Source: Plasmopara viticola (taxonomy: Eukaryota; Oomycota; Peronosporomycetes; Peronosporales; Peronosporaceae). Taken from it: 64,000 bases of DNA. The translations under genes and the position numbers were made by a program. Under the pieces are notes generated by a model that did no database searches, had not been told where the DNA came from, and was given only the letters and a program-made list of their open reading frames with translations. This document shows positions 10,849 through 21,120 of this stretch, piece by piece; position 1 is the stretch's first letter, and each line of letters starts with the position of its first letter. The DNA lies in contig MBPM02000042.1 of assembly GCA_001695595.3 (NCBI GenBank), forward strand, positions 310,001-374,000. Reading direction: 5' to 3'.

Positions 10849-12862
10849 TCACTTGATGCGAGCTCATAATTTGTTGTTGCTGCGTTAATAAAACTGACTG
10901 AAGACAAGTTGGAAAGTAGTTGAGTAGGGTATATAGTGATACTTTGTTGTTGTGTTTAATAGTGCTAGACTAAATAAACTAGGTACAGCTACGAACACCA
11001 TAATGATATCAATGAGAAAGCACAGAAGGAAAGTAAGTCCTTAACAAGCACTTACCTCGCACTGGCAAAACATTACGGCCATCTATTTTTAACGATTTTG
11101 GTGTGCGCTGATATCGTTGTCGTAACAATTCGCAAAGTGTTAGGCAGATGGTGCAACAATACGTCAAGCTTTACAGTGAAGTACTACCGATTTTCTTGCT
11201 CTATTACGTAAATCAGACCATCTACCTACCCATAGTAGCACAGCTGCGATCGCTGTCAAGAGATTGATTACTTGGCTTTGGCATCTTTGCGATAAAACCT
11301 CGCAAGATTTCTAGATTGACAATATTCTGTATGATCGATGCGTCCTTTGTCAGTATAGCTTTTACTCTGCTAGTATTGGATAATTAATAGTCCGGACTGT
11401 TCAGAATCGCATCAACAAGCTTGTTCGGCTCGCCAGGTTTATAAGTAGCATGACGAATATATTATAAAAAGATTGATAGCTGTCTTGTCAATTTTGGGAC
11501 AGGCGAGGAATATCTATCGCCGTCGTCAAGGATGCACGACAACACTCGTTTTTGAGCCCGCAAAATACCGTTTGTTCTTAAGAGCACGATTGCTTCTAGG
11601 ATCCGTGGCAGAGAGATTTTAAAATACCGAATCATTTATTTGGCGGTCTTCAAAGGTATTATTTTGGCGTACACTACCAGCTTTTCCAGGACGACGTCAC
11701 TGCTGCCGGGACGTCATAAGTGACATTATAAAGATATTATCATCCCTAACTTTCAATAGCATAAAAGTGCGCCCAGCTTCTCTTTTAGAGCGTTATTTCC
11801 GTTCCTAGCCTTAGTGGTGAGGCAGGCACACATGGTCATAAGGCGACTGGTAGTGCCTATAGCTATCGCGAAGGCTGAAGGGCTGAGTATCTAAAGCACG
11901 ATGTTGCTCGCGCACTTCGTGCTAAGATGCGCAGTCGTTAGTCTTTGCATGTTGGGTTGGTCGCATTTGAGACAAAGATGGCTTGTAGTAAAAAAAGCAA
12001 ACCCAAAAGCGGTGTATTTAAGACTCAGTTTGCACTATTGCTACGTATAAGCTTTCTCACTTTTTCCGCATGCGCAACAATATACAACATTCGGGAACGT
12101 TTTATACCCATTATGACCCACTGTGAATTCATAACCATGAGCTGTGTATCCACACCTAGCTTCGGGTTATCCCAAGACCCCTTAACATGCTTGTCTAATC
12201 GTTATACAAGCTGCTACCAATTTTTTGGTTTTCTTTTGCCTTTTAAAACCATCTAAAACACCCACATAACACAGAGCCGCAGCATCACCTTCTACACTTA
12301 GTTCGAGTGTAAGAGCATAGTGACAATTAAAACCCTCTTAATGCATCTCAAGAATGGTGTGGCTCCCAAGGGGCCACGGCTTGGCGTCCAAGGCTGACCT
12401 CAAGACACGTGAGCTCAATCGCTCAGTACTGCGTCACTAGATTGTGAGAGCGTTTCGAGCGGCTCCGGCAAGATAAATCGACGACTGTTGTGATCCGGGA
12501 TCAAAAGTACTGGTTGCTTCGCAGAAAATTCGGGGTATGGTGGAACTGATTTGAAATTTGCGCGCATATCTTGAACTCCTAGCATACTATGCCGAGACCG
12601 ATATATTTGGGGTGGGTAGTCTTTAATTTATTGGATGAGCAAATTAAATTTCCATCTCAGGGACGTTATGAAGATCGCTCAAGAGGGTCGGGTATGGGCT
12701 ATATTTTTCTAGATATTTAGTTGATTTTAGTGTGCCTTCTCCAATTATACCGTAATGGCTTCATAATTTGAGGATGGATCTAGCCACTCATTTTTTTGGG
12801 CTCCCTACGACGCTAAGGAATTTTCTGAAGTAAAGTTTGATGCCGTGCAAAAGCATGCATAG

Positions 12863-13141
12863 TCATCGGTTAATTGTGCAGAATCATTAGCTTCTTACAC
12901 GAGTTTCATTGCGCAAGAAGTGGCCTCCAAAGAGCCCCCATGGTGCTCAAAGTATACAGGCATACTGCTCGGCGCCATGATCAGCATCAGCCGGGGATAC
13001 ACATCAAAAAAATTGATTTTCCTCATCAAACCTACTATATTAAAGGGGCGAACCTTTCACGAAATGGTAAAATTATTCGGTGCCTGCTGCCTGAGAGCCG
13101 AAAGGTGCATTACCACCTGCGTTGGTAATTTCGGTCACTGA
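12863..13141 (+). pseudogene. Coding-like fragment with Cys/His-rich end
   Basis: An open frame between TAG at 12860 and TGA at 13139 encodes about 92 residues, ending in a cysteine-rich run (FGACCLRAERC, then CVGNFGH). The end suggests a metal-binding knuckle of a mobile-element protein, but no family is recognised. The first ATG is internal (12962) and the frame is cut by stops on both sides, so a remnant is more likely than a gene. Confidence 0.2.
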
Positions 13142-14212
13142 GCCCACGCTAGAGCGGTACCAATACATTGTCGTCTCTGATCTCGTCCCATCCCTAGTCC
13201 TCAAAGTGATAGGTCGCCAACGAGGGCTTCTAAGGTCGGTTTTTTCTATTGGGAATTGTCGTGTGTTTCCTCATCTTGACAGGTGAGGCATATCTTGAAT
13301 GTAAACCGGTCCACGGCAAACGGGTCGTATATGCTTTTTGTCGTGGAAAATTTAAATTATTTCTCTAGTGCTCAAGCGGCTCTTTGGCAAATGTTTTACA
13401 ATTAACTTGCTGTTCAAGGTGCAGGTGCGACTTTAAGCGCAGATGCACCTTTGAAGAGCTTGCATCCTCGGGCGCTGCAGCAATTATTTAGTTTGGCAGT
13501 TGGTAAATTACTTGGCCGACTGGCAGCCGTCTTGCGTGCCACTTTGTTCATCGTTTTAACAAAATCAATGCAATTATACAAGAAATGACTACATCTTATC
13601 CCTTTTCTTCTTGCCATACAAATCTTGGGATTTAAAGGTACACAAAGAAGAGACTATACGCAACATGTATGGTATTCCGAGGTTCACGCCAGGCACCGCC
13701 CAGTCATCATTGCGTCAATTTATATTTATGAAAAGTGTCGAGTACTAGAAGTTGTTTTTTAGGTCGAAGATTGCATGCTGCTCAAAGGCTACTGGTCTAC
13801 GATTGACCCCAGTGTTTTTGGCTATCGCGGTATATACATTCACGTGGCCCAATCTTGTACTACGTTATATCATTTAGCTGCTAAACAGGCAAAACACAAA
13901 CGGTCGAGGGGTCATATCATAAGCCTGAACATGCGGCTTCAAACCAATACGAGCTGTACAAAGGTAGAGCTTGAGATACACAAAAGCTTTATGTTTTGGG
14001 ATACTAGGGTTTATTTTTTGGTCTACATTCATCATATAGAATAATTTCAAGCAATCGGTATTGCAATCTATCTCAAAAAAGGACATTCAACACAAAAAAA
14101 TTTCGTCACATATTGTGTCGATACACAGAGCGACTAAGTAGTTTATAATTAAGTGTTTGTGAGGAGTTCTAATATTAAAAAAATATTACATTTAATTTCA
14201 GTAGCAAATGCA

Positions 14213-15487
14213 TCAGTAGCCAACATTGACATACTTGGCAATCTGAGACAAGAGGTCTTCGTAGACAATTTCGTTAGCGTTGGGAGCCCAAGTGAAGTCA
14301 ATGTGGTTAAACTCGAAGGTCTGATCGGTGAGAATTGCTGCGTTCGTCAGTCTATCTCGAAGTTGAGCAATATCCGGGCTCGTAGCCAACCAATCATCGA
14401 CGCCGCTGTAAAAGCCCATACGTGGGTATTGTACGGTCTCGAGGTCAAAGAAAGGGGGCTCGAACGCGTCGTAGACTTTTTTGTTCGTACACATCGAGCT
14501 CAAGCAACTGGCCAACCCCAGTGCTTGGATACACTTACAGCCGTAGTCGTAATACCGAAACGTGTTTTCGCGAATGCCTTGAGCAAAGTGAACTAGATTC
14601 TTCACCGACGTGCGCACGGGTGTTCGCGAGAGGTAGACAGGCACGCGTGTCATATTTAGATTCTCAGACGGTCCCGTGAGCGCATTGAGAAGTGAAGTAC
14701 AGGCTTTGCCGGCAAAAGAACATTTGTACGTAGCCAAAAGTTTTTGAAGGACCCAATTGGTGTCGCCAAAGGCACGAGCCCCTAGGATGGAAAAGAGAGT
14801 GTCCACATGAAGTCCAGCCAAGACTTTGAAAAGGGGTGATTTAATGTGGCCAAGGTACGCAACGGGGGAGAGAGCGCCAAAGTAAGAGACCTTTTTCGCT
14901 AATTCCTGGTAGAGTGAGAACCCAGCAAACGCTTGCATGGTCCCTTCCGAGTGCCCAACGTAGCTGAGTGTCGACTGGCCTGTCGACAGCAAGACGTAGT
15001 TGATCATTGCAGGCATATCGTACAGTGCCATTTCTTGCCATGAGAAATTCCAATACTCGTCGCTGTCGAGAGTGTACGTCAAGTGCTGGTTTGACCACGT
15101 TGTGCCGCGGTTATTGCCAAGCCAAACGTCGTAGCCGGCATCTGCCAAGATGAAAGCCAAACTCTGATTTCGAAAGTTGCTGACAAAAGTAAAACTAGAG
15201 TGGAAGAGTCCGTGAATCAAGTACACGGCGGGTTTACTGCCCACTCTCGTGGCATTTGATTGACTCTCGAGGTACGTCTTGGGCAGGCGGTACATGGTCA
15301 AAATGTAGTCGTCTGACGTCGTGACTTTGTGCTCCTCGACGTCGTAGCCACGAGCTTTCACAATTTCCATGACGGTGAGGCCATAATCTGGGTCTCGATT
15401 TGCATGGGAAAATGCTAATCCAGCATGCACGGACGTGGTCAGCAAAATATCGAGCGTCAGCAACAACAAGTCACGAAGGACTGCCAT
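14213..15487 (-). CDS. Secreted acid lipase / alpha-beta hydrolase (lysosomal acid lipase family)
   Basis: 424 residues from the ATG at 15487; the longer open frame starts with GTG and was rejected because the ATG leads straight into a signal peptide (MAVLRDLLLLTLDILL). The N-terminal module with YILTMYRLPK (about 61-70) is typical of acid lipases that cleave triacylglycerols and sterol esters. Catalytic elements: oxyanion HGLFHSS at about 92, nucleophile Ser180 in GHSEGT, Asp in YSGVDDW near 364, and His396 in FNHIDF. The lid region has several cysteines (256, 263, 317, 319, 328, 333), consistent with a disulfide-stabilised secreted or vacuolar enzyme. Asn-linked sites (NQS, NFS, NMT) are present. 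The gene stands alone. In plant-associated oomycetes such lipases may act on host or storage lipids, which is inference. Confidence 0.88.
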   Translation of the reverse strand: MAVLRDLLLLTLDILLTTSVHAGLAFSHANRDPDYGLTVMEIVKARGYDVEEHKVTTSDDYILTMYRLPKTYLESQSNATRVGSKPAVYLIHGLFHSSFTFVSNFRNQSLAFILADAGYDVWLGNNRGTTWSNQHLTYTLDSDEYWNFSWQEMALYDMPAMINYVLLSTGQSTLSYVGHSEGTMQAFAGFSLYQELAKKVSYFGALSPVAYLGHIKSPLFKVLAGLHVDTLFSILGARAFGDTNWVLQKLLATYKCSFAGKACTSLLNALTGPSENLNMTRVPVYLSRTPVRTSVKNLVHFAQGIRENTFRYYDYGCKCIQALGLASCLSSMCTNKKVYDAFEPPFFDLETVQYPRMGFYSGVDDWLATSPDIAQLRDRLTNAAILTDQTFEFNHIDFTWAPNANEIVYEDLLSQIAKYVNVGY

Positions 15488-17332
15488 GGTAGTATGCACG
15501 AGGATTTCTTTGTACAGTGATAAGCAGACTGTGTAATAAGTGGTAGTGCATTGAAAGCAAGGTGGAGTTCCAAAGAGGACGCAAGCTTAGTTGGACCTTT
15601 GATCCACGCATGCGTGAAGGGATGGCTACTGGTGTCAGAGTACCACTCCACATACAGTAAAGATTCTGCTTTAACATAACCTCTAAGCGTCTTATAATTT
15701 GCCAATAAAATTATCTTAATGAACCGAAAGCAAAATGTATGGAATTGATCGAGTGCTCGCGCATAGGCATGTACATCTCGCGAAATGTGTGACGAGCAGC
15801 TGTGAGCTTTCATACACGTTCTCAAGAAACGCAAGTCTCTTCAATCCCGCACCTCACAAGTAGCACCTACAGAGACGTGGAATTTGCTAAAGAAACACCA
15901 TGTTGTACCCGTTTCCCTCTTATACTAAATACAACGCTAAAATGAAATCAGTGGGATATATATGTTAACTGATACCGATCTATTGATGTCCACGTTAACG
16001 ACTTTTTTATATATCGATACATATCGTAAAGCTCTTGTATCGCCCTTTCTGATAGAGGGTTACGTATTAGAGGTATACAGACGCGCTTTGTTAAGTGCGG
16101 AAGCCCTGAACCATTGTGAGAAATTGCTACAGCTAACCCATGAGTTACTCGTGCGCAATATAACGGACTTCGAATTTCCAAGTTTTGCCATCGAGGATCA
16201 CTAGAATAAAAGTTTACTAAAAGCTATGGTTGTTTGCAAAAGTCACACATATATCCGCTATCATGACATGATTAAAATGGAACGAAGACCCTACAATTCA
16301 AAAAAATCAAATTCTTTTCTAATAACGAGACTGGCATGAATCTTATAACAATCTTATAGCATCAGCAGACGACGCGACAGCACCACTGATAGCCACGATT
16401 GAGGTATTTTGGATCGACAAGAATGGGTCTAAACATTAAGGTACGAGCAGTGGTCTTCTCAGGTTGAAGTTCAAGCCAGAATGCTCTTTCTAAATAAGAT
16501 GTAGCATTGGACATTTAAGGCCCACTGGAGTTAAATAACAGGTCGAGAAACATTTAAACGTGAGCTGTGGCAGTATATATGATGCCACGTTCTGATAAAG
16601 CCAGCTAGAGCTGCGCTAGTAAACCTGACAGCTTCAGGGATAAAGATCAACCGAGTGTACCAAGTAAATTATTATGTTGATTGCTTTGCCGCAAAAGAAG
16701 GCTCTGTGCTGCATAACCTGCTTTTTAACATCGAACATAAATAAAAATTAGATCGCAGACAAATTTCGCGCTACTTTAATAACACTCATTATTCCGGTCT
16801 TCTTAGTAAGGTTTTTAAGTGATGCCGAAATTAATTCATCTCTAAATTACAGTAAAATCTAGTGCATAAATATAAAATAAAATAAATCTGTCTTTAAAGT
16901 GCAATCTACTCCACACGTCATCCTTCTGAGACCAGGAATTGTGAACGACCCACACTCGAAGGCTCTATGTTACCACCAACAGAGTTATGTCATTGACAAT
17001 TATTTCAGCAATTCTGTCAGCCAAAGTTGCTAGCGAATTTTAGCTTATTTGCTCACGAAGATCTGACACGCGTCCAATACTTTGCCACGGCAAACATCCT
17101 TTTCTCGCTGTCTTATTTTGCAATTCAATTACCACAAATACAACGGGAACAGGTGCGCTTAAATTGATCACTGTGTAATAGTAACTTCTTCATCGATTTG
17201 CATCGTGTAGAGGGCCATCAATTGTCCTGAAAACTGATTAAATAGGTTCTCATTTATTAATTATTATAGGTAATATCATTTTCGAAGGGGAAACATACTA
17301 TTATGGATAAGGCTTTCCAACTCATACAAGCC
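15488..17332. other. 1.8 kb intergenic stretch with one possible small ORF
   Basis: AT-rich spacer between the lipase promoter side and the 3' end of the carboxypeptidase gene. The only item of note is an 80-codon ATG frame at 15962-16204 (plus). Its second half reads like an amphipathic helix (EALNHCEKLLQLTHELL) and it ends at TAG. No family is recognised and chance cannot be excluded. Confidence 0.4.
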
Positions 17333-18703
17333 TTAGAATGCTTCATTTCGAATAAACCTAGAGAGCATATCGGCAGCGACTTCAGGCTGATCTGCTGGGG
17401 CCATGTGACCTGCATTGAAGATAGAAACGAATGTCAACCGCGAGAATGACCGTACAGTGCCAGCGTCTCTGACTCCCGAGGCAATCGAGTACGGAATGTT
17501 TTTTGCTGCATGAAACCCTGCCGCGCCAATCCAATTGAGCTTCTCTGCAGTTGCTTCGATGGCATAGACATTGCATAGTATATCAGCATCTCCAGCATAC
17601 ATCAACACGCGTAACCCATTATTTAGAAGTTCAGCGACCTTGTCGCCAACGGACTGCAGCCCAGAGTACGTAGGCGGTCCGAAAAAGGCGGAATTGATAG
17701 TGCCATTCAATGAAATCCATTCGCGACGGCTGGAGTGGACACCAAGGAACTCACGCACTTTGGGCTGGTCTAAATACGCTTTTACAGCAGACACCGTTTT
17801 CATACAAGCGCTCATGTTGCTAAGGGATGTGTCACACTTTTCACGAATGTCGTATGGGTTCCGATTAGCTTTAAGTAGCGGTATCCACTGGGTACGTTGA
17901 CAATAGGAGCCAGCTTCTTCGCATTTCGACGTCTTTGTTTGGCAATCCGACATTGACTCTCTACACTCGGGAGACGTCGTTCGCATTTCCGTTAGTGTCG
18001 ACTCATTGACTAGAGTTATGTTTAGCCGATTATCAGCCATATCCACAAAGTGACCGAATGTTTCCACTGGATCAGTCAGCCCGTTGCCAATCGCAATACC
18101 TTGAAGATTTATATGAATGAGACCAGGATACGCAAACAAATCGGGTTGCTTTTTTTGCTTTTTCATGATATAATGTGCAACGGAAGGCACGAAGTGTCCT
18201 CCGTAACTTTCGCCTACGAGAAAAATCTCTCGCCCTTGCAGCTCAATGTGTTTCTTGAGAAAACCTTGAAGGAACCAAAACATACTTTCGGCTACATGCG
18301 CGTCCGTAAACTCATCATCTTCGTGGCTAGTCGAGTACGAGAAACCCGAATTGATTGGCAGATCGACCCACACCATATTAGCTTGTGCCGTCCACGAAAA
18401 TGGATTTTGCTGTAATGAATGATCGGTACTGAATGTGCACGGACCATTCTCAGCCAAAAGCCCATATGTACCGCCTTGCCCGGGACCACCGGGAAGCCAC
18501 ATTAAAAGCGGATCGGTGCTTGCCTTGGTGCGCGACTCGAAATACCAGAAAAAGTAGTGCCCATCGACTCGATTTGGGAGGTCTATGTATCCAGCTTCTT
18601 GTTTCTCAAGTCTACAAGGATCAATGTCTGAAATCCTAGTTGTTGGGACCATTAAAGCGCTCACCAGAGCCAAGACCATGGGTATGGAGGCCAATGCGAA
18701 CAT
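17333..18703 (-). CDS. Serine carboxypeptidase (peptidase family S10), variant oxyanion loop
   Basis: 456 residues from the ATG at 18703; the longer frame begins with TTG at 18751, and a TGCTTCAG acceptor-like site lies just inside it, so an extra 5' exon is possible. Residues 1-18 are a hydrophobic signal or signal-anchor. The enzyme removes C-terminal residues from peptides in acidic compartments or outside the cell. Catalytic residues: Ser166 in GESYGGHFVP, Asp in YAGDADILCN (about 372-374), His433 in AGHMAPADQPE. The normally invariant WLNGGPGCSS is here WLPGGPGQGG (about 69-78): the Asn that helps bind the substrate carboxylate is Pro, and the structural Cys is Gln. A Cys-rich insert lies at about 246-300. 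All three catalytic residues remain, so activity is likely but specificity may differ. Confidence 0.87.
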   Translation of the reverse strand: MFALASIPMVLALVSALMVPTTRISDIDPCRLEKQEAGYIDLPNRVDGHYFFWYFESRTKASTDPLLMWLPGGPGQGGTYGLLAENGPCTFSTDHSLQQNPFSWTAQANMVWVDLPINSGFSYSTSHEDDEFTDAHVAESMFWFLQGFLKKHIELQGREIFLVGESYGGHFVPSVAHYIMKKQKKQPDLFAYPGLIHINLQGIAIGNGLTDPVETFGHFVDMADNRLNITLVNESTLTEMRTTSPECRESMSDCQTKTSKCEEAGSYCQRTQWIPLLKANRNPYDIREKCDTSLSNMSACMKTVSAVKAYLDQPKVREFLGVHSSRREWISLNGTINSAFFGPPTYSGLQSVGDKVAELLNNGLRVLMYAGDADILCNVYAIEATAEKLNWIGAAGFHAAKNIPYSIASGVRDAGTVRSFSRLTFVSIFNAGHMAPADQPEVAADMLSRFIRNEAF

Positions 18704-19184
18704 AGTGCCGCCGATATAGCCCAAAAACTTCGATATTCCTGAAGCACTCAAGTAAGACTTTAAATTATGAAACTCGTTTTAAGCTGACATCTAAAACTAT
18801 TCGTAAATCGAATTTTTGGTTGCAACTTTTTTGTGCGGCGGCGGATGCACCCAGATCTTGATATAGAGGCTATCAGTCAGTTCTACCCTTTAATATCTTA
18901 ACGGTCAAGAGGACAGACGGATTCCATCGCTGTATCATGCAACGCGATCAGTTCTGTAGAGATGCTTCAAGTCAAAGCATCCACAAACATATCCTCATTA
19001 ATACGTACTTTCCAGATTGCAGTTCCTTAATAATATTTCGAGTCGCTTTCGTCAATAAAGAAGCTGCCTTAGTTTTTTTCTATTTCGAACAATAAAAAAA
19101 GTAGCAACTTCAAGGTGTCTTGCAACTATTTTTTTTAATTAGAAGCCGTGTCGCATTGCGGGATTAGCGCATTTCGAGTCACCC
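18704..19184. other. Divergent promoter region between carboxypeptidase and FYVE gene
   Basis: About 480 bp shared by two divergently transcribed genes. No coding frame is supported. Poly-T and poly-A tracts occur near 19070-19140. Confidence 0.5.
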
Positions 19185-19200
19185 GTCATTCAATTATTTT
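19185..19200 (+). promoter_or_regulatory. Oomycete initiator (Inr/FPR-like) before the FYVE gene
   Basis: Reads GTCATTCAATTATTTT and ends 12 nt before the ATG at 19213. It fits the oomycete core promoter consensus of a TCATTY initiator followed by an AATT-rich flanking element. The distance to the start codon is short but within the compact 5' leaders usual for these organisms. Confidence 0.5.
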
Positions 19201-19212
19201 AAAAAGACGACC

Positions 19213-21075
19213 ATGAACCCCGAGCAGCAGCAGGTGGCTGTCGAGCACTGCGTCGAGCCGACGTTCTCGTCTGACGACCACCTCGTCGCTCCATTGGCTG
19301 CTGTGAAGCTCGCAAAGAATAAGGAGTTCTCTCGCCTTTTAGTGGCTGTTGCCCTGCGTCCACGACTCGCGAGTGCTTGTGACAAGGCGGGCATGACCGC
19401 ACTTCATTGGGTTTGTAGCCATCCCACAGCGCCGACGCGTGTCGTGCTTGCAGTCGCGCGTGCACACATTCCCGCTGCTGCCATGCGCAACTTGGTCGGG
19501 TTGTTACCATTGCACTTGGCCGTCAAGAATCGACTGGCACTCGAGGCAATGCAAGCGCTGCTGCACGTGTACCCCCAGGCGATTGCCATGCGTACCCCCG
19601 ATGGCAAAACGCCGCTTATGTTGGCCAAGCAAACTCCTGTCGCGCCCAATGCCGTGCTTTTGATGCTTAGAGAATCACAAGCTCAAGTGGGACACGAGAT
19701 GGCCGCAACGACGGACATGTCGACGCCGCAGTGGGCTGAGACGACTCCAGAACCACGTCAGATTGACAAAATTGAAGCTCGACATTCAAATTGGTTTCGA
19801 TCGGTCAAGGCGGTGACTCAAGACGATACGAGCGCGATGCGTACAACGCCTCATGCCTCGCCTCCAAGGTGGGCCTTGGCATCGAGATGTCGGCTTTGTG
19901 CTACAAAATTTGGGTATTTCCGACAACGCCATCATTGTCGAAATTGTGGCGTATCCGTATGTGGACGACACTCGCGACACCGCGTGCCATTGAAACACCT
20001 CGGATTACAGCAACCCCAACGAGTGTGTGGAGGCTGCTTTGATGATTTGCAGAATCAGCTCAATGCGCGGGCCTTAGAGCGCGTAACCCGTACAGGGGGA
20101 GCGTACCCTTATATTGACAATACGGGGTACACGTTTACCAGCGCACAACCACGGAGCAAGTCGAATTATAGTGAACCATTGCAACGGGACAATAATATCG
20201 AAAACGGCTTTATTCCAGTCTCAGCTCCGTATAATTGGAGCTCTTCAGCGTCAGAAACTGCGGAAGCGTTGCAACCGACATTGGGCTCCATGTTTCTATC
20301 AGTCGAACCAGCTCAAAAAAAATTGACGGTTCTAGAACGGCAGCGCCTATTACGCGAGCAAAAGGGATCATTTACGGAATCCGAGCCCATTAGCAAGAGC
20401 AGACCTCGACGATGTCGATTACATTCGTCGGAATTAGACAAATCATTAAGTGTTCAACGACTGTCTGAAGTGACTTCATCGTGCTCAAGCGATGCCCACG
20501 AGCTGGAACAGCGACTCTTGCATTTGATGGAGGCCAAGCGTGAGCTTGGCGCGGAAACTGCTCGTATGGAACGGAATCTTGAGGCCATTGCAGATAAGTA
20601 CAGGGACAGTGGCTACTCGTGTTCACCAGAAGATGAAGAGGAGGACGAGGAGGCAGAAATTGCCGCGACCATGGCGTTTTTGAACGCTGGGAAAAGACTT
20701 AGCAGTACAGCAGAGCTGCTTGAAGACCCTGCAGCATCATTTGATTTGGCATTTACGCACCACGAGCTGGGTGAAAATTTGCTGAGTAAAGGAGACTTTG
20801 CAGGAGCTGTTACGGAATTGCAACGTAGCGTGGATCTAGATGACAAGAAGGCAGTGGTGTGGCTTGATTTGGCAAAAGCTTTCGATGGTACGGGAGCCGA
20901 TCGCGAGGCCGCTGAAGAGGCCGTTCGGCGTGCGCTGGAATTGGAACCAACCTCGATTGGGGCACTGTCTCTATTAGGCAAGCTGTTGCATTTACGTGGC
21001 GATCATGACGACGCTATTCTCGTGTTTCGACAAGCACTCGAGCTACAATGTCCTCGTGCCGCGACATATAAGTAA
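19213..21075 (+). CDS. Ankyrin-FYVE-TPR protein, probable endosomal adaptor
   Basis: 620 residues. Ankyrin-like repeats at about 55-140 (AGMTALHWVCSH, LLPLHLAVKN, DGKTPLMLAKQ). A FYVE zinc finger at about 218-280 has CRLC, the phosphoinositide-binding QRHHCRNCG core, and CGGC; a Trp sits upstream (PRW). Such fingers bind phosphatidylinositol-3-phosphate on endosomes. A short coiled coil (about 435-470) and an acidic stretch (EDEEEDEEAE) follow, then two or three TPR units at about 510-610. The combination is typical of the large oomycete expansion of FYVE proteins. The frame ends at TAA inside AAGTAAGTA, which is also a perfect splice-donor context, so a further small 3' exon is conceivable; but the convergent gene ends only 45 bp away, so I keep the stop. 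Function in membrane traffic is inferred from the domains. Confidence 0.85.
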   Translation: MNPEQQQVAVEHCVEPTFSSDDHLVAPLAAVKLAKNKEFSRLLVAVALRPRLASACDKAGMTALHWVCSHPTAPTRVVLAVARAHIPAAAMRNLVGLLPLHLAVKNRLALEAMQALLHVYPQAIAMRTPDGKTPLMLAKQTPVAPNAVLLMLRESQAQVGHEMAATTDMSTPQWAETTPEPRQIDKIEARHSNWFRSVKAVTQDDTSAMRTTPHASPPRWALASRCRLCATKFGYFRQRHHCRNCGVSVCGRHSRHRVPLKHLGLQQPQRVCGGCFDDLQNQLNARALERVTRTGGAYPYIDNTGYTFTSAQPRSKSNYSEPLQRDNNIENGFIPVSAPYNWSSSASETAEALQPTLGSMFLSVEPAQKKLTVLERQRLLREQKGSFTESEPISKSRPRRCRLHSSELDKSLSVQRLSEVTSSCSSDAHELEQRLLHLMEAKRELGAETARMERNLEAIADKYRDSGYSCSPEDEEEDEEAEIAATMAFLNAGKRLSSTAELLEDPAASFDLAFTHHELGENLLSKGDFAGAVTELQRSVDLDDKKAVVWLDLAKAFDGTGADREAAEEAVRRALELEPTSIGALSLLGKLLHLRGDHDDAILVFRQALELQCPRAATYK

Positions 21076-21120
21076 GTACGAATAGGATTAGCGTCTAAAG
21101 TTCGAATATAAGCTTTATTT

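Larger units (their letters stand above)
7857..14212. other. 6.3 kb gene-poor stretch with two coding-like remnants
   Basis: No complete gene is visible. Open frames are below 105 codons and lack recognisable domains, apart from two coding-like pieces listed separately (10621-10848 minus, 12863-13141 plus). The rest is AT-rich and probably decayed repeat sequence. Confidence 0.5.
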
